Below are positions 43,407 through 54,903 of a stretch of 64,000 nt of DNA, in pieces. Position numbers and translations under genes: made by a program. This DNA is from Chaetoceros tenuissimus (lineage: Eukaryota; Bacillariophyta; Thalassiosirophyceae; Chaetocerotales; Chaetocerotaceae). The notes under the pieces were generated by a model. The model searched no databases. It was not told the origin of the DNA and saw only the letters and a program-made list of their open reading frames with translations. The DNA lies in NCBI GenBank assembly GCA_021927905.1, contig BLLK01000047.1:3224001-3288000 (forward strand). Direction: 5' to 3'. Positions within the stretch are counted from its first letter, which is position 1. Each line of letters opens with the position of its first letter.

Positions 43407-46400
43407 ATGAGACGTTCCAAGTCAAACCCAGCAAAATATGCGAGGAATTACCGCAAGATTTCCCAACGCAAAATGACAGAACAAGAAATGGATGTCGAAA
43501 AGGAAGAAATTGAACGATTGAAAAACATGTTGAGAACATCATCTGAACATTTATCAAACTATGATCAAGATAATAGCTCCAAAAAGCGCAAACGGAAAAA
43601 GGCTTCTGTAGAAGAAACTTCAAAGGAAGAAGTAGAATGTGAAGTTGAAGTACAAGATGATAAACAAGACAAAGTTACATATTCCACAGATGATATTGAA
43701 ATGATTCTTCCATCTAGAAAGAAAAAGGGTCCCAAGAAAAAGGTTGTAGAGTTGACTCCTGAAGAATTAAAAGCAGCAAGGGCAAAGCATAAAGCTATGC
43801 AGCGCAAATTGAATCAGATTGAACAACGACATGAACGTAAAAAACGTAGGAAAGAATTGTATGCTACCTTGACAGAACATGCGCTTTCTGAGACTGAAAT
43901 GCAACTAATGGGTAAAAGTTCAGAAGTTGGTAAGAAAGTGACAAAGAAGGAAATGCTCAAGAAATTATTGCAAAAGGAACGTGCTGGAGTAGAGTTGACT
44001 CAAGAAGAGAAAGAAATGCTATACACAAACACAGAACATGATGAGGAAGCCTATAAAGCAGAGTTTGGTATACAAAATGACAAAGTAGAAACTAGAGATC
44101 CTGGAACTTCTATATCACATGATGATGAAGAAGTGGTGCCGCTGGCATTTTCATCTACTCGCAAAAAGAAACAAAAGAAGAAGAAAAAGAAAACAAAGCA
44201 AGCTGAGATGGAGAATGACGAAAATGAAGCATCAGACGATGAAAAAGATAAAAAAATGGAAGATGTCTCTTCAACAAATAAAAAGGAGAGTATTGAAAAT
44301 GCTGAATCTAAGAAGCCTGCAATATCTTTTGCAGCTCAAATGATGGCAGGTCTGACTACACTCAAAACAACTGCAACAAAACAAAAAGAAGACTTGGATA
44401 AAAAGAGAGCTAAAGAACAAGCAGAAGAAGAGGAAAAGAAAAGATTGAAGGAGGAGGAAGAACGCAAAAATAGAAAAGTATATGTTCCTCAGAATCCACT
44501 TGTTGTCAAGAGTGCTGCTGCAATGGGATTAAAACCAATGGAAGATGCGACAGGGAAAGATGCATGGAGAGTCTTACCTGTGGAAAGGCCTGATGAAGTT
44601 AATGCCATGCGATATGATCTCCCTGTTAATGCTATGGAGTATGAAATTATTGATTCTATTAGAAACAATTCTGTGACAATTATCTGTTCTGAAACTGGTA
44701 GTGGAAAGAGTACACAAGTTCCTCAGTTTTTATACGAATCGGGTGTAACTTTGGGGAATGCTAAAAATGAAGGGGAAGACGATGGACTTTTGATTTGTGT
44801 GACTCAGCCTAGAAGAGTTGCTGCAGTTTCCACAGCAAAGCGCGTATGTTATGAAATGGGACATTCAAATGATAAAGGACAGACAATCCAAGGAAAGAAA
44901 GGAGAGGGAAATCTTGTTGCATATCAAACAAAGTATGAGACGGCTGGTCTGGGTCCTAAAACAAGGGTAAAGTTCATGACAGATGGTATTTTACTCCAGG
45001 AGATAAAATCCGACTTGCTACTCCGCAAGTATGCAGTCATCATTTTAGGTGAGTCAACAATTGTATGAATTTCCTTTCATTCTTATTCTCGTATTGATCT
45101 ATTGTACTATACAGATGAAATTCACGAAAGGGGTATAAACACAGATGTCCTTCTTGGATTGTTATCTGTTTCATTGCCTCTCCGACGAAAAGCGGCAGCA
45201 GAAGGGTCTTTGCCCCCACTGAAGCTAGTGCTCATGTCTGCAACGCTTCGTGTGGAAGATTTCACTGGCAATGGAAAGCTCTTTTCACAGGACCCACCAA
45301 ATGTTGTAAATATAACTGGTAGAACCTATCCAGTCACTATTCACCATAGTAAGACTACGGAGCTTGATGATTATGAAAAGGTAGCATTTCAAAAAGTTTG
45401 TAAAATCCACAGGAAATTACCCAAGGGAGGTATTCTAGTATTTTTGACTGGTAAGCAAGAAATTGTAAGAATGGTGAAAAGACTCAAGAAAGCATTAATC
45501 CCAAAATCTGAAAGAAATAAAGATAAGAGTAGAGGGGAAGCAGATGTTCATGTCCAGGTAGCTGACGATACAACTGGACCCCGAGACATTGACGATGATG
45601 AAGCAGATGGTGATCTATTTGAGAACGACAATGTTGATGACTTTGAAGTTGAGGAGCATGATTCTGGTATTGATCCTATTGATGACGATGACGACGATGA
45701 GAATCGGCCCAAGAAAGTAAAAATTTTGCCTCTCTACTCTCTTCTCTCTGTGAAAGATCAAGCCAAAGTATTTGAACCTGTGGAGGAAGGAACAAGACTT
45801 ATCGTTGTTTCCACAAACATTGCAGAGACAAGGTGAGAACCACAAAACTGTGATATTGTTTTACTACATCCTGATGTATGCCTAACATCTTTTGAAAATA
45901 GTTTGACTATTCCTGGCATATCATATGTTGTCGACACTGGTAGACAAAAATGTAGAAATTATCACGCAGCTACAGGTGTTGCAAGTTACGACATTATGTG
46001 GATTAGTAAAGCTTCTGCAGATCAGCGGGCAGGTCGCGCAGGGCGAACCAATGCAGGACACTGTTATCGAACGTATTCAAGTAGCGTCTATGCTAGACAT
46101 CTTGACTCGTTTGCTCTTCCAGAAATGCTCACTCGTCCTTTAGAAGATGTTGTTCTGGCAATGAAATCAATGAACATTACTAATGTTGCCGGGTTTCCTT
46201 TTCCTACACCACCAGATACATCTCAATTAAATGCGGCTGTTTCTCTTTTGGCAAACTTGGGATGCATTGATACCACAAACGTTGAACGAGAAGGAGGAGA
46301 TGGTGTCATAACAAAACTCGGGGCAGCAGTGTCACAACTACCAATAGGCGTGAGGTATGGTAAAATGCTACTCATTGCTGCGCAAGGAAATGTTCTTGAT

Positions 46401-47651
46401 TATGGAATCACTTTAGTGTCAGTACTCTCTGAAGCAAGTCCATTTGCATATAGAAATGAAGAGAAAGATTCAGATGATGACGAATCTGACGATGAGGATT
46501 CTACAGATGGCCTTGATGATATTGATAAACACAATGCCATGAAACAAGATCGCCAGAAGCGAAAGGAAAGAGCAAACTTATGGAGACATGATGGTGGTGA
46601 CATCTTAGCAGGAGTAATTGCTAATGGCGCTTATTCATATGCTGGGAGAGGAGCTGGAGGTGCAACTGAGAACTTGGCCTGTCGCAAATTTTGCGAGGAG
46701 AATGGTTTGCATCCTGTCATCATGCAACGTATTCAAAAGATGCGTATCCATCTAGCACGACTTGCTAAACAACGCCTTGGAAATGCAAAAGGAGTCGCTT
46801 CTTCGACTGGAAAGATTCTTGCTTCTATGCCACCTCCAAAAACAGTTGAAGAGAATTTACTCAAACAAGCTATTGTATCTGGTCTACTTGACAATGTTGC
46901 AAGGCGGTGTCCTCAAGCTCGTCTGGGTACTGATGGTAGTCCAGTGCCTCGATCAGCTTACTTTAGCTGTAGATCCAACATAACGGAGCCACTATTCATT
47001 GACAAAAAGTCGGTGCTCTTTTCTCGTGACCCTAGACAACTTCCTGAATGGATTTGTTATGACTCAGTAGTAAGGAAAAGTACCAAAGATGGATCTACGA
47101 TATCCACAATGAGAAATGTTACTCCGATCGATCCTCAATGGCTTGGCTCTCTCTCAATGGGTTGTAAGTTGCTATCTGTAGGAGATCCATTAGATATCCC
47201 AGTACCATCCTATGATAAAGATAGAGACAAAATAATGTGCTCTGTGACTACGAAATTTGGTGATGAAGGCTGGATATTACCTCCTATTCAAATCAGTATG
47301 AAATCTGCTTTGGAATCAGGAACGAAAAAGATACAGTCAGATGATGTCTATAGATGGTTTGCACGATACCTCCTTGAAGGAAAAGTGTTCAACGAATTGA
47401 AAGATTTGAAAGACATGTTGAATGACGACCCAAGTATCATTACAAGGAAGAAACCTGCTACGAAAATTTCATTAATTATTTCAGCTCTCTCGTCAAAGAA
47501 TGTTCAAAGCGCTGAAGACCTAGTTGATGTTTGGACTCAAGACGACAATAAATTCCTGTTCAAATACCTCAAAAATTGGGTGAAGAAAGACAACATTCCA
47601 GAAGCAAAAAAACTATGGATAAGCATGGTTCGTCAAAGAGTGGCTGGGTAA
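43407..47651 (+). CDS. DHX37: DEAH-box RNA helicase DHX37/Dhr1 (Ecm16)
   Basis: Exons 43407-45048, 45115-45832 and 45902-47651, 1369 aa. A long Lys/Glu-rich N-terminus (about 1-370) with several basic nucleolar-type runs precedes the helicase core: S-E-T-G-S-G-K-S-T (about 427, Walker A), T-Q-P-R-R-V-A-A-V, D-E-I-H-E (about 548; the first intron splits its Asp codon), L-M-S-A-T-L, S-T-N-I-A-E-T-S-L-T-I-P and Q-R-A-G-R-A-G-R (about 826). Then winged-helix, ratchet-like and OB regions. Acidic insertions lie near 610-650 and 930. Dhr1 displaces U3 snoRNA from pre-18S rRNA during small-subunit assembly, the same process as NAT10. Confidence 0.93.
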
Positions 47652-48302
47652 ATAGTAACTTTATTACTTAGTATTTGCGTGTGATTCTAGTGTTGATTTG
47701 TAGATAATATGTCATAAATATGAAGAGCCTTAGGTCAAAGGAAGCTAAGAAGTGATAGCGGTTGACGAAGCCCTGTTCATGACTTCTTGGAAAAAAGTGT
47801 CTCTTCAAATAATGAAGACAGGAAAGAACACTCTTGATGCCATTGGCCTTTTATACATTATCTTTGAGAACAAGTTCAAGTTTGATATCAAAGGGCGGGT
47901 ATATGAGCATGCTGTAAGCTGATGAGGAACTTCGTTTGGAATAGACCTCGAGATACTGAGACTGCTGTATATGTGTCATTAATGAAAAAAGTAGGCTTCT
48001 TATTGGCCCAAGTAAGGATCGATCAGATCGACCCTGAATTTTAAAATATTTTTCACCCACCAGCTCATACACAGTACATAGCACGAGGTTTGTTTATATA
48101 AATGTGTGTATTATAATGTAGGAGCTTCTAAATAGATGATGCATTGAGGTCATCATCGAGGCTTATTTATCATACGATCTCCAGAAGTTGAACATACATC
48201 CATTCAAGGCAGAAATGAATGTACAATCCATCTTTATTCATGATTCAAAAACACTTCGTTTTGTTCGCTCCAAATCCATGGCATCCCTACTAAGCATAGA
48301 CT
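47652..48302. other. Convergent 3' region, no gene seen
   Basis: 651 bp between the DHX37 stop and the HMG-gene stop. Open frames here are short and unlike any family. The small palindromic GATCGATCAGATCGA at 48017-48031 was noted. Confidence 0.45.
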
Positions 48303-49637
48303 CTATAACGCATTCATGTTGCTCCCCAAAGAGTCTTTCAGGCAGTTTTCGAACCTCTCCTTGTCTTTCTTGGATAATTCAAAGTATCTGGCCTTTTCAT
48401 CGTTGCTCTTCGAGCGCCAGCGAGTTCCAATGAGAGAAGCCAACTTCTGGAAATTGATCTTCCCATGCATTTTCTTGTGTGACTTCTTCGGCTTATCTTT
48501 TTCATAGTGGGTATCGAGAATCTTCTGAGTGTTTTCCCTGATCTTCTTCTGTAGGGCCTCCATTTCTTCTTCTGGTAAGGACTGCTTGGAGAGGAAGTCG
48601 TTTAATTCATCGACTTCCATGTCTTCGATGTTCTTTTGACCCTCCTCTACCTTGTCAGGGAGGAGAGCTAGAATGATCTCCCTCTCTTCACTGAAGAAAA
48701 AGTTGTACGCAGACAATGGATTTCTAGCATCATCACCACTGGGCTTGGAATGAAACTTGCGTTTCTTCTTGCCTCCCTCTGGGGGATTTCTAGCAGTTAC
48801 TTGGTCATTTGACGAGAGGAAAGGGAATGCAGAGACGCCAGCTTGTAGCCCCTGTGTTGGAAGGTTCAGAGATTGGAGATTCTGACCTACTAGTAGTTGA
48901 CTGGCAGCAGGATTCGAGGAGAGAAGTTGCAAAAGCTGATATTGCTGCTGGAGTGGATCTTGATAAAGACTATTGAGGCCTCCTTGATTCATCGCTAACG
49001 GGATGGAGCCGTTGAGATTGAAAGCTTGATTTCCTCCAGCAGTTTGCAAGCCTGGTAAGCTATGAACTAAATTCATTTGTTGACTCTGCCCTAACAATTG
49101 TTGCTGTAACTTTAATTGCTGAAGCAAGAGATCATCGGCATTGGATGCAGAATTTCCTCTGAACAAGAGGTCTGCACCACCGCCCGCCTGCATCATCATC
49201 ATCTGTTGCTGCTGCTGCTGTTGTTGTAATTGCAAGAGTTCATTGCAAGAGTTCCAGTTAGTCATGCCCAAACTATCCAAGGAGTTGTTGTTGTAACCTC
49301 TCGGCGTAAAATCCGAAGGACCTGGGATGTTGATTGAAGAGGAAGCACGATTTGTTTCATGTGATGGAGGTGGTGCAGACCTGCTGTGCTGGTTGATTTG
49401 ACCTCCTGGTAGTAGAGAGGGAGAACCCCTTTCTTTATTAAAGCTTCCTGTTGGTGAATCATTGTTTGTAGCCATCATACCCATAGTACTAGAAGAGAGT
49501 AGGTCGAAGTAGTGAGGAAAAGTGTGAAGTGAGTTCGGCGTCTTGTTCTGTTGCGTGGTGTTTGGTGAAATTATGTCAAGCTGTTCAAAGTGTGCGCTGG
49601 AGGGGCTGGAGGCTAAGGTGGGAGTTTGACGAAACAC
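48303..49637 (-). CDS. HMG-box protein with a split box and Gln-rich N-terminal region
   Basis: 444 aa, intronless; a second in-frame ATG at residue 52 (M-G-M-M) may be the true start. The N-terminal two-thirds is Ser/Asn/Gln-rich with an eight-Gln run followed by M-M-M-M and many L-Q-Q-Q, typical of activation regions. Near 305, N-P-L-S-A-Y-N-F-F-F-S-E-E-R begins an HMG box (helix 1). After about 65 acidic, helical residues, F-Q-K-L-A-S-L-I-G-T-R-W-R and Y-F-E-L-S-K-K-D-K complete helices 2-3. HMG boxes bend DNA. The insertion between helices 1 and 2 is unusual against the canonical 70-residue box. Predicted nuclear regulator. Confidence 0.8.
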   Translation of the reverse strand: MFRQTPTLASSPSSAHFEQLDIISPNTTQQNKTPNSLHTFPHYFDLLSSSTMGMMATNNDSPTGSFNKERGSPSLLPGGQINQHSRSAPPPSHETNRASSSINIPGPSDFTPRGYNNNSLDSLGMTNWNSCNELLQLQQQQQQQQMMMMQAGGGADLLFRGNSASNADDLLLQQLKLQQQLLGQSQQMNLVHSLPGLQTAGGNQAFNLNGSIPLAMNQGGLNSLYQDPLQQQYQLLQLLSSNPAASQLLVGQNLQSLNLPTQGLQAGVSAFPFLSSNDQVTARNPPEGGKKKRKFHSKPSGDDARNPLSAYNFFFSEEREIILALLPDKVEEGQKNIEDMEVDELNDFLSKQSLPEEEMEALQKKIRENTQKILDTHYEKDKPKKSHKKMHGKINFQKLASLIGTRWRSKSNDEKARYFELSKKDKERFENCLKDSLGSNMNAL

Positions 49638-50283
49638 TTTTTACGGGAGGATTCAAATTGTCCGATGACGAAATACTTCCTCAAGGATTAGCCAGTGTAC
49701 ATTCGTTTCGTGCCTACGAACTTACCTTACTAGTAGCGCTGTTTGTAGCTAAGTTGTTATTTTTTAATTGCTTTCAATAATATCATCTAACAAAAGCTCT
49801 ATAACTTCGCAATTAAGCAATTAAAAAAAAGATAGTGCAGCACTTATTATTAAAAAATAATGTATGCCTCTTTGCTCACGAACTGGGAATGGGGGCTGCA
49901 TGAAAATGACATAATCCTTTAAAAAGATGGTTCTCCCTTTCTTTTAGATTTAGAAAGGACATTCTACACTTAAGTATATTGAATAAATAGCCTATATTTA
50001 GACAAATAGACATCTTTCTATTTACTGATTAGAAGGTTCTGTTTTTATCTTTCTTTTTGACATATCACGACAGGGCCGTCATCCGGCGAGAAGGCATCCG
50101 AAGCCCCGAAGAAGGAGAGATGATTATTCTTCAATTTCTGACGCACGAAGGACCGTTTAAACCCCACTCTACATTTTATGGATAACCAATATGAGTATGT
50201 TGTATGTATGTAATAGTTCTCTATCTTAGTAGACACACACTACTAGCTAGATAGAGCTGCTATCACAACCACCATAAAAACTC
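49638..50283. other. Divergent intergenic region with a G+C-richer patch
   Basis: 646 bp, mostly A+T-rich. Positions about 50070-50175 are noticeably richer in G+C and carry a 63-codon minus-strand frame (50236-50045) of coding-like composition but no known family. It could be a fragment of an older gene or element. Confidence 0.35.
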
Positions 50284-51627
50284 ATGTCAGTTGTTGATAT
50301 AGTAGTAGTAGAAGCACATCATCATTTATTAGAACATATTCACTTTATTCTTCGAAGGAAAAAACAGCTCTCATCATGGACTCTAATGCACTGGGACTCC
50401 CACCCAGACCTTGCTTGTCCAAACGTTCCTGCGCTTTCATGTTTTGCTCCCAGAAGAGAATGGGTTGAAAAGAATAGTATGAACCTTTACGAAATGTTAG
50501 ATTTCTCGGAGGGTGGAATAGCTGAATGGATTATACCATTAGTTCTAGCTGGCTCTCTAAATAGAGTGTGTTGGATAAAAAATAGTTGGTGTGATCAATT
50601 TGAAAATGGTCACTTTCATTATCATGTTGGTGTTTCCACTAATACTGACAATGTAGAATCTTTCCTAGATTTATCAGAAGAAGCTGTGGTCAAATCTTCT
50701 CTCGCGCACCCATATTATATTGATGACTCTACCTATGAAAGCCAAGAAAACTTGCAGTTGTCTCAAAAGCTAGACCTATTTGTTGCGGAGGACTATGATT
50801 CTCTGCTTTCAATCCCTTCCTTTATTCAAGCAAGTCGTAATGATCAAGAAGAAAAGAAATCCGATTGGATTCTTGATATCTGCCTTGATTATTTTTGGTG
50901 CCATAATCCATTCCTAGACGATTTGAAAGACATCAGTTTTGAAATCTACCAAACATTTCTAGGGATTGTGACGTCAGTTGATTTTCGAAATGAATCTAGC
51001 TCTGCATATGTAATGAATGAAGACGAAGTGAAACAGTATTCAAATTCATTACATGATTTTCACAAACAAATGAAGAATTTCCTTGATTTTCTGAATGAAA
51101 TCGATATTTCTACATCAAACTGTTTGGTCAAGGACGAGATCCTTGAAAGGCTACTTGAATTCTACACTGATAAAGAGAAAGTTGAAAGTCTATTTCTGAA
51201 ATTGCTTGATCAAGTAGTACACCACTGTCGAAGCACAGAATCCAATCCAAAAGAACTTATTTCAATCATGATAAATGCACTTCCAAATGCCTTGCTTCCA
51301 TTTACTGATTTGAGTGTCATTGAAGATACAAAGAATCTGAATGAGTTGATATTAGAAAAAGTGGAAATATTTGGACAAACCTTACGGTATAAACAATCAT
51401 TTATTTGCAAAAGTTTAGGGCTGAATGATGTTCCAATGTTGGTTACCATTGCTCGATCAGCGGAAGATGGGTATTGCCCTAAGCACGTGGTGGAATATTT
51501 GCAAGAAGCTGTTATTGATGAAATACATTCCATCTACTGCCATGATAACTGTGAAACAAAATGTAATATAAGAGTGACAAAAGATTATGGGCAATATGAA
51601 GGGTCGACAATGGAAAGGGCAAATTAA
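50284..51627 (+). CDS. UPF0489 family protein (C5orf22-like)
   Basis: 447 aa, single exon. The N-terminus reads V-V-V-E-A-H-H-H-L-L and then L-M-H-W-D-S-H-P-D-L, the characteristic His/Asp-rich signature of UPF0489, which resembles a metal site of arginase-type folds. I-L-D-I-C-L-D-Y-F-W-C near residue 200 is the second family block, with acidic residues that could complete a metal centre. W-I-I-P-L-V-L-A-G lies between. Biochemical role is not established for the family. Leader peptide absent, so cytosolic or nuclear. Confidence 0.85.
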   Translation: MSVVDIVVVEAHHHLLEHIHFILRRKKQLSSWTLMHWDSHPDLACPNVPALSCFAPRREWVEKNSMNLYEMLDFSEGGIAEWIIPLVLAGSLNRVCWIKNSWCDQFENGHFHYHVGVSTNTDNVESFLDLSEEAVVKSSLAHPYYIDDSTYESQENLQLSQKLDLFVAEDYDSLLSIPSFIQASRNDQEEKKSDWILDICLDYFWCHNPFLDDLKDISFEIYQTFLGIVTSVDFRNESSSAYVMNEDEVKQYSNSLHDFHKQMKNFLDFLNEIDISTSNCLVKDEILERLLEFYTDKEKVESLFLKLLDQVVHHCRSTESNPKELISIMINALPNALLPFTDLSVIEDTKNLNELILEKVEIFGQTLRYKQSFICKSLGLNDVPMLVTIARSAEDGYCPKHVVEYLQEAVIDEIHSIYCHDNCETKCNIRVTKDYGQYEGSTMERAN

Positions 51628-51804
51628 TATGTTTCCTTCTATGTGAGCTAGCTATGTTATGTAATCTAAAATCTAATTCTACTTTATTTTTATCTGAAGT
51701 ATTATCGGCTTAATATGTCCGTAAATATTTGTTGATCATCTTCTTGTTGTATTGTCGACCATTTAAAGGGCGCTCTCAGAAGAAGCTTTGCTGACAAGCA
51801 TCAT

Positions 51805-54384
51805 TTATTTTCTCCGTTTCCTATTTCTTCGTTGATTTAGACCAACGTTACGATTAGCGCTCCATTCAGAAGGAAGATTCGAAATTACAAGAGGCTTACT
51901 TGAGGGTACGAGTTGGCACGACTCGAGGCGACGCAAAGACGGAGGTGGTAACAAAGACGCAATGATCTTCAATACTGCGTTTGTAAGTAATCCGTTTTCA
52001 CAACATTTACGGAATATTTCTTCGCAGAGTAGTGCACGATCTTTGGTATTTTCGACTAGAATGTTTTGAAGAGTTCTCAACATATTAATATAGATTTGAT
52101 CGATTGGTTCGCAAGACTCGGAGTCACAGAGCATATTGTAGATATCAATTAGATGGAAAAGAGCTTCTCTATTCCGATATTCATCTTCATAGCCATAGCA
52201 GGCCTTAATCATGTGATTGAAAGTGAATACATCTGGAGCAAATGTTGTTCTCGATGTTGATAGCTGGCACATTTCGTTTAATATTGATTTCGTTTTCTGT
52301 AAAATGAAAAATCTTTTTTCTTCATGTTGAGAATGAATTTTGTTTGGTATTGAAAAGATCCTATTGTAGTGCAATGTCTTAGGAGAAAATCCACCCTCTC
52401 GTTCCATTCGGACAAGGACTTCTAATGCACTTTCAAAAGACTGTATGCTACCACTGTGCTCACACTGAGAACAATACGCTGCCAGTAACGAATTGTAGCA
52501 TGCCATAGTTGGTTCAAGATTTGGTATATTATGGCTAGTCTGAAACTGTTTCATCTTTTGAAATACCTTCTCAGCTTTACTTCCGCATTGAGAATCTCCG
52601 CTTACTGCCCATGCATTTATGACAGCATTAAATGTTGCAGAATTAGGATGGTGAACCCCACCATTTTCAAAGTCTTGTATCAATTGATTAAGTAGTTTCT
52701 CTGCTTTCGATGCTCCTCTCAAGCTATTATCTTTGCTCCAAGCATTTATAGTTGAATTAAATGTGATTGTATCCGGGAAAATGTTTAGCTCGTCTATTGG
52801 AACTTTCAATGATGAACCCATAGATAGTGCCTTCGTGTTTTCTTGTGATGGGTCTCTCATAAAATTCAGAATCTCTTCGGCACGTTCACCAGCATTAGAG
52901 AGACCAGATTTTGAAAAAGCGTTGATCACAAGATTAAATGTAACTGTGTCAGGAACAATAATCTTGCTTATAGGCTGCTTGAAAGTATCATCGGAGTCAA
53001 TGTCATTGCTCTCAAAAATGAGATGTTTGAGAATTTGGATCGACCGGATTGCGCCCTCTTCGGACTCACTATGAGCCCACGCATTAATCACATTATTGAA
53101 GGATTTCACATTTGGCAGCACGACATTTTCTTCCAAGTCTTCAATAGTATCATAATTGCCTAGAATAACCTTACCACTGTTGTCAATCAGATGAGTGGAT
53201 TTCTCAATCATTTCAAGTAAGATCTTTTCTGCCTCTTGACCCCCTCCTTTTGGCATATGGGAACAAGACATGAGAAGTAAATTGTAGCTTCTGGTGTTTG
53301 GTATCCAGCTATCGTCATTCAATTTGTCTGCTATAAGTTGCATTTTGTTCATAGTCTCTTTCATCAATCCCATAACGTACTGTGCACTATGACTTCTACC
53401 TTGGATATCATCTCTGCATTTATGATATTTTGAAAGGCAATATAAAAGCGTATTGTATGTAGCTCTATCCGGAACCAGATTTGGATCCAAACAAGACAGA
53501 TCTTGGCTCCCTTGTAGAAATTCAGTAAGTCCACATCGTCTTTCAGCATCTTTGAGTAAATTTTGAGCCATTTGAACAGCTTTTTTCGAAGATGCATTTG
53601 CCATTGATTGTAGACCGGTTGTGTAATGAATCACATCCGGTTTCATATTTATATCTTTTTTTTGATGATATTCTTCCCACATGAAGTCTAAAATCTCTTT
53701 GGACCTCATGACAGGTACTAGAGTAACATTTCTTCCCAACTTTTTTTGTCTGGAAGTGACTTGATATCGTTCAACACTTGCCCATGCATCCATTGCAAGG
53801 GTAAACATTTGCCTTGATGGAGAAATTTTCATATCCTTTTTCTCGCCAGTTGTATTGTATCTACTAGCCACTCTCAATTTTGAATTCAAAACAAGAGTCA
53901 AGTATTGTTCCGTCAATTCGGCACTTTCCCAGGATCCCAAACGCGAACAGCGACTCATTAACTTTTGAAAGGTTTGTTGAAATTTATATTCATCTTGTAT
54001 GAGTATATCATATTCTTCTAATCGCTTGGTATATTGTTCAAGTTTATTATGTGCATCGCAAAGTTCTTGATAAGATAAGTCAAATGCTTCTTTTGACATG
54101 TTGTCTAAAAGTTTATTGAATTCGTATTGTAAAACGGATGGGTCAGAAATTGTGCTTGCATCACTATACTCTCGTCTTTGTTTGAATTCATTTGACAAGG
54201 AATTGTGTGTGGTATATATGCTTCGCGATATATGGTGCAAATTTGCAAATGAAAGATGGATGCTGTCATGAGGACATCTTTTGGAATAACTCGTGCTTTT
54301 TCTGCCATGTAGCACCATCTCTGGAATGACTGATTGTATCCTACATTTTGAAGTAAGTATCGGTTTCAATAGTTTCCGACTCAT
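51805..54384 (-). CDS. Pentatricopeptide repeat (PPR) protein, probably organellar
   Basis: 859 aa from the ATG at 54384; an in-frame ATG at 54549 would add 55 residues. The later start is preferred because it exposes a basic, Ser-rich mitochondrial-type presequence. P-type PPR motifs recur from about residue 250 to 750: S-F-N-N-V-I-N-A-W-A, T-F-N-L-V-I-N-A-F-S, T-F-N-S-T-I-N-A-W-S, T-F-N-A-V-I-N-A-W-A and C-Y-N-S-L-L-A-A-Y. PPR proteins bind single-stranded organelle RNA and govern processing, stability or translation. No C-terminal editing or endonuclease domain is visible. RNA target unknown. Confidence 0.88.
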   Translation of the reverse strand: MSRKLLKPILTSKCRIQSVIPEMVLHGRKSTSYSKRCPHDSIHLSFANLHHISRSIYTTHNSLSNEFKQRREYSDASTISDPSVLQYEFNKLLDNMSKEAFDLSYQELCDAHNKLEQYTKRLEEYDILIQDEYKFQQTFQKLMSRCSRLGSWESAELTEQYLTLVLNSKLRVASRYNTTGEKKDMKISPSRQMFTLAMDAWASVERYQVTSRQKKLGRNVTLVPVMRSKEILDFMWEEYHQKKDINMKPDVIHYTTGLQSMANASSKKAVQMAQNLLKDAERRCGLTEFLQGSQDLSCLDPNLVPDRATYNTLLYCLSKYHKCRDDIQGRSHSAQYVMGLMKETMNKMQLIADKLNDDSWIPNTRSYNLLLMSCSHMPKGGGQEAEKILLEMIEKSTHLIDNSGKVILGNYDTIEDLEENVVLPNVKSFNNVINAWAHSESEEGAIRSIQILKHLIFESNDIDSDDTFKQPISKIIVPDTVTFNLVINAFSKSGLSNAGERAEEILNFMRDPSQENTKALSMGSSLKVPIDELNIFPDTITFNSTINAWSKDNSLRGASKAEKLLNQLIQDFENGGVHHPNSATFNAVINAWAVSGDSQCGSKAEKVFQKMKQFQTSHNIPNLEPTMACYNSLLAAYCSQCEHSGSIQSFESALEVLVRMEREGGFSPKTLHYNRIFSIPNKIHSQHEEKRFFILQKTKSILNEMCQLSTSRTTFAPDVFTFNHMIKACYGYEDEYRNREALFHLIDIYNMLCDSESCEPIDQIYINMLRTLQNILVENTKDRALLCEEIFRKCCENGLLTNAVLKIIASLLPPPSLRRLESCQLVPSSKPLVISNLPSEWSANRNVGLNQRRNRKRRK

Positions 54385-54903
54385 GACACCTGAGCTATTG
54401 CTACGTGATGGCGAGGAATGAACAAATGTAACCACTGGATGGTATGGGATGAACAAATGAAGTTCAATTGAATTACACTTGAAAAGAAAGAGATGTATGT
54501 GCAAAAATGAGGCACTACAAGTACATATGCGTCTCTCTTCCCTTTCCATTCCTTTCTACTTCATGTCAATTTTTCAAATATAGTCTCAGTGTGTCAATGA
54601 ACAGAAATATTGGTGATTTAGCTCAGTCTTGCTACGAAGAGCTTTCCATGATGATTTGAATCTCATCTCACGAACCAACGGAAATTGCTTTGCCTGTTTA
54701 AATTTTTACTCACACTTCTACAACTGCCAAAAGCACCAAACAACATATGTTTTGATGCACCCACATACAAACTGTAAGGACACACCATCATAGAATTTCC
54801 ACAGTTTTCCGTTACGATAGGCGACTCCAGTTACAACTCTCTCCTTTCCTTGTTTTCATATCTGCATTATTTCAATTTATAAATTACCTTATATACACAC
54901 ATC
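54385..54903. promoter_or_regulatory. Divergent promoter region, PPR and PH-like genes
   Basis: 519 bp between the preferred PPR start and the next start. It includes the possible N-terminal extension of the PPR frame (to 54549). No other feature seen. Confidence 0.35.
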
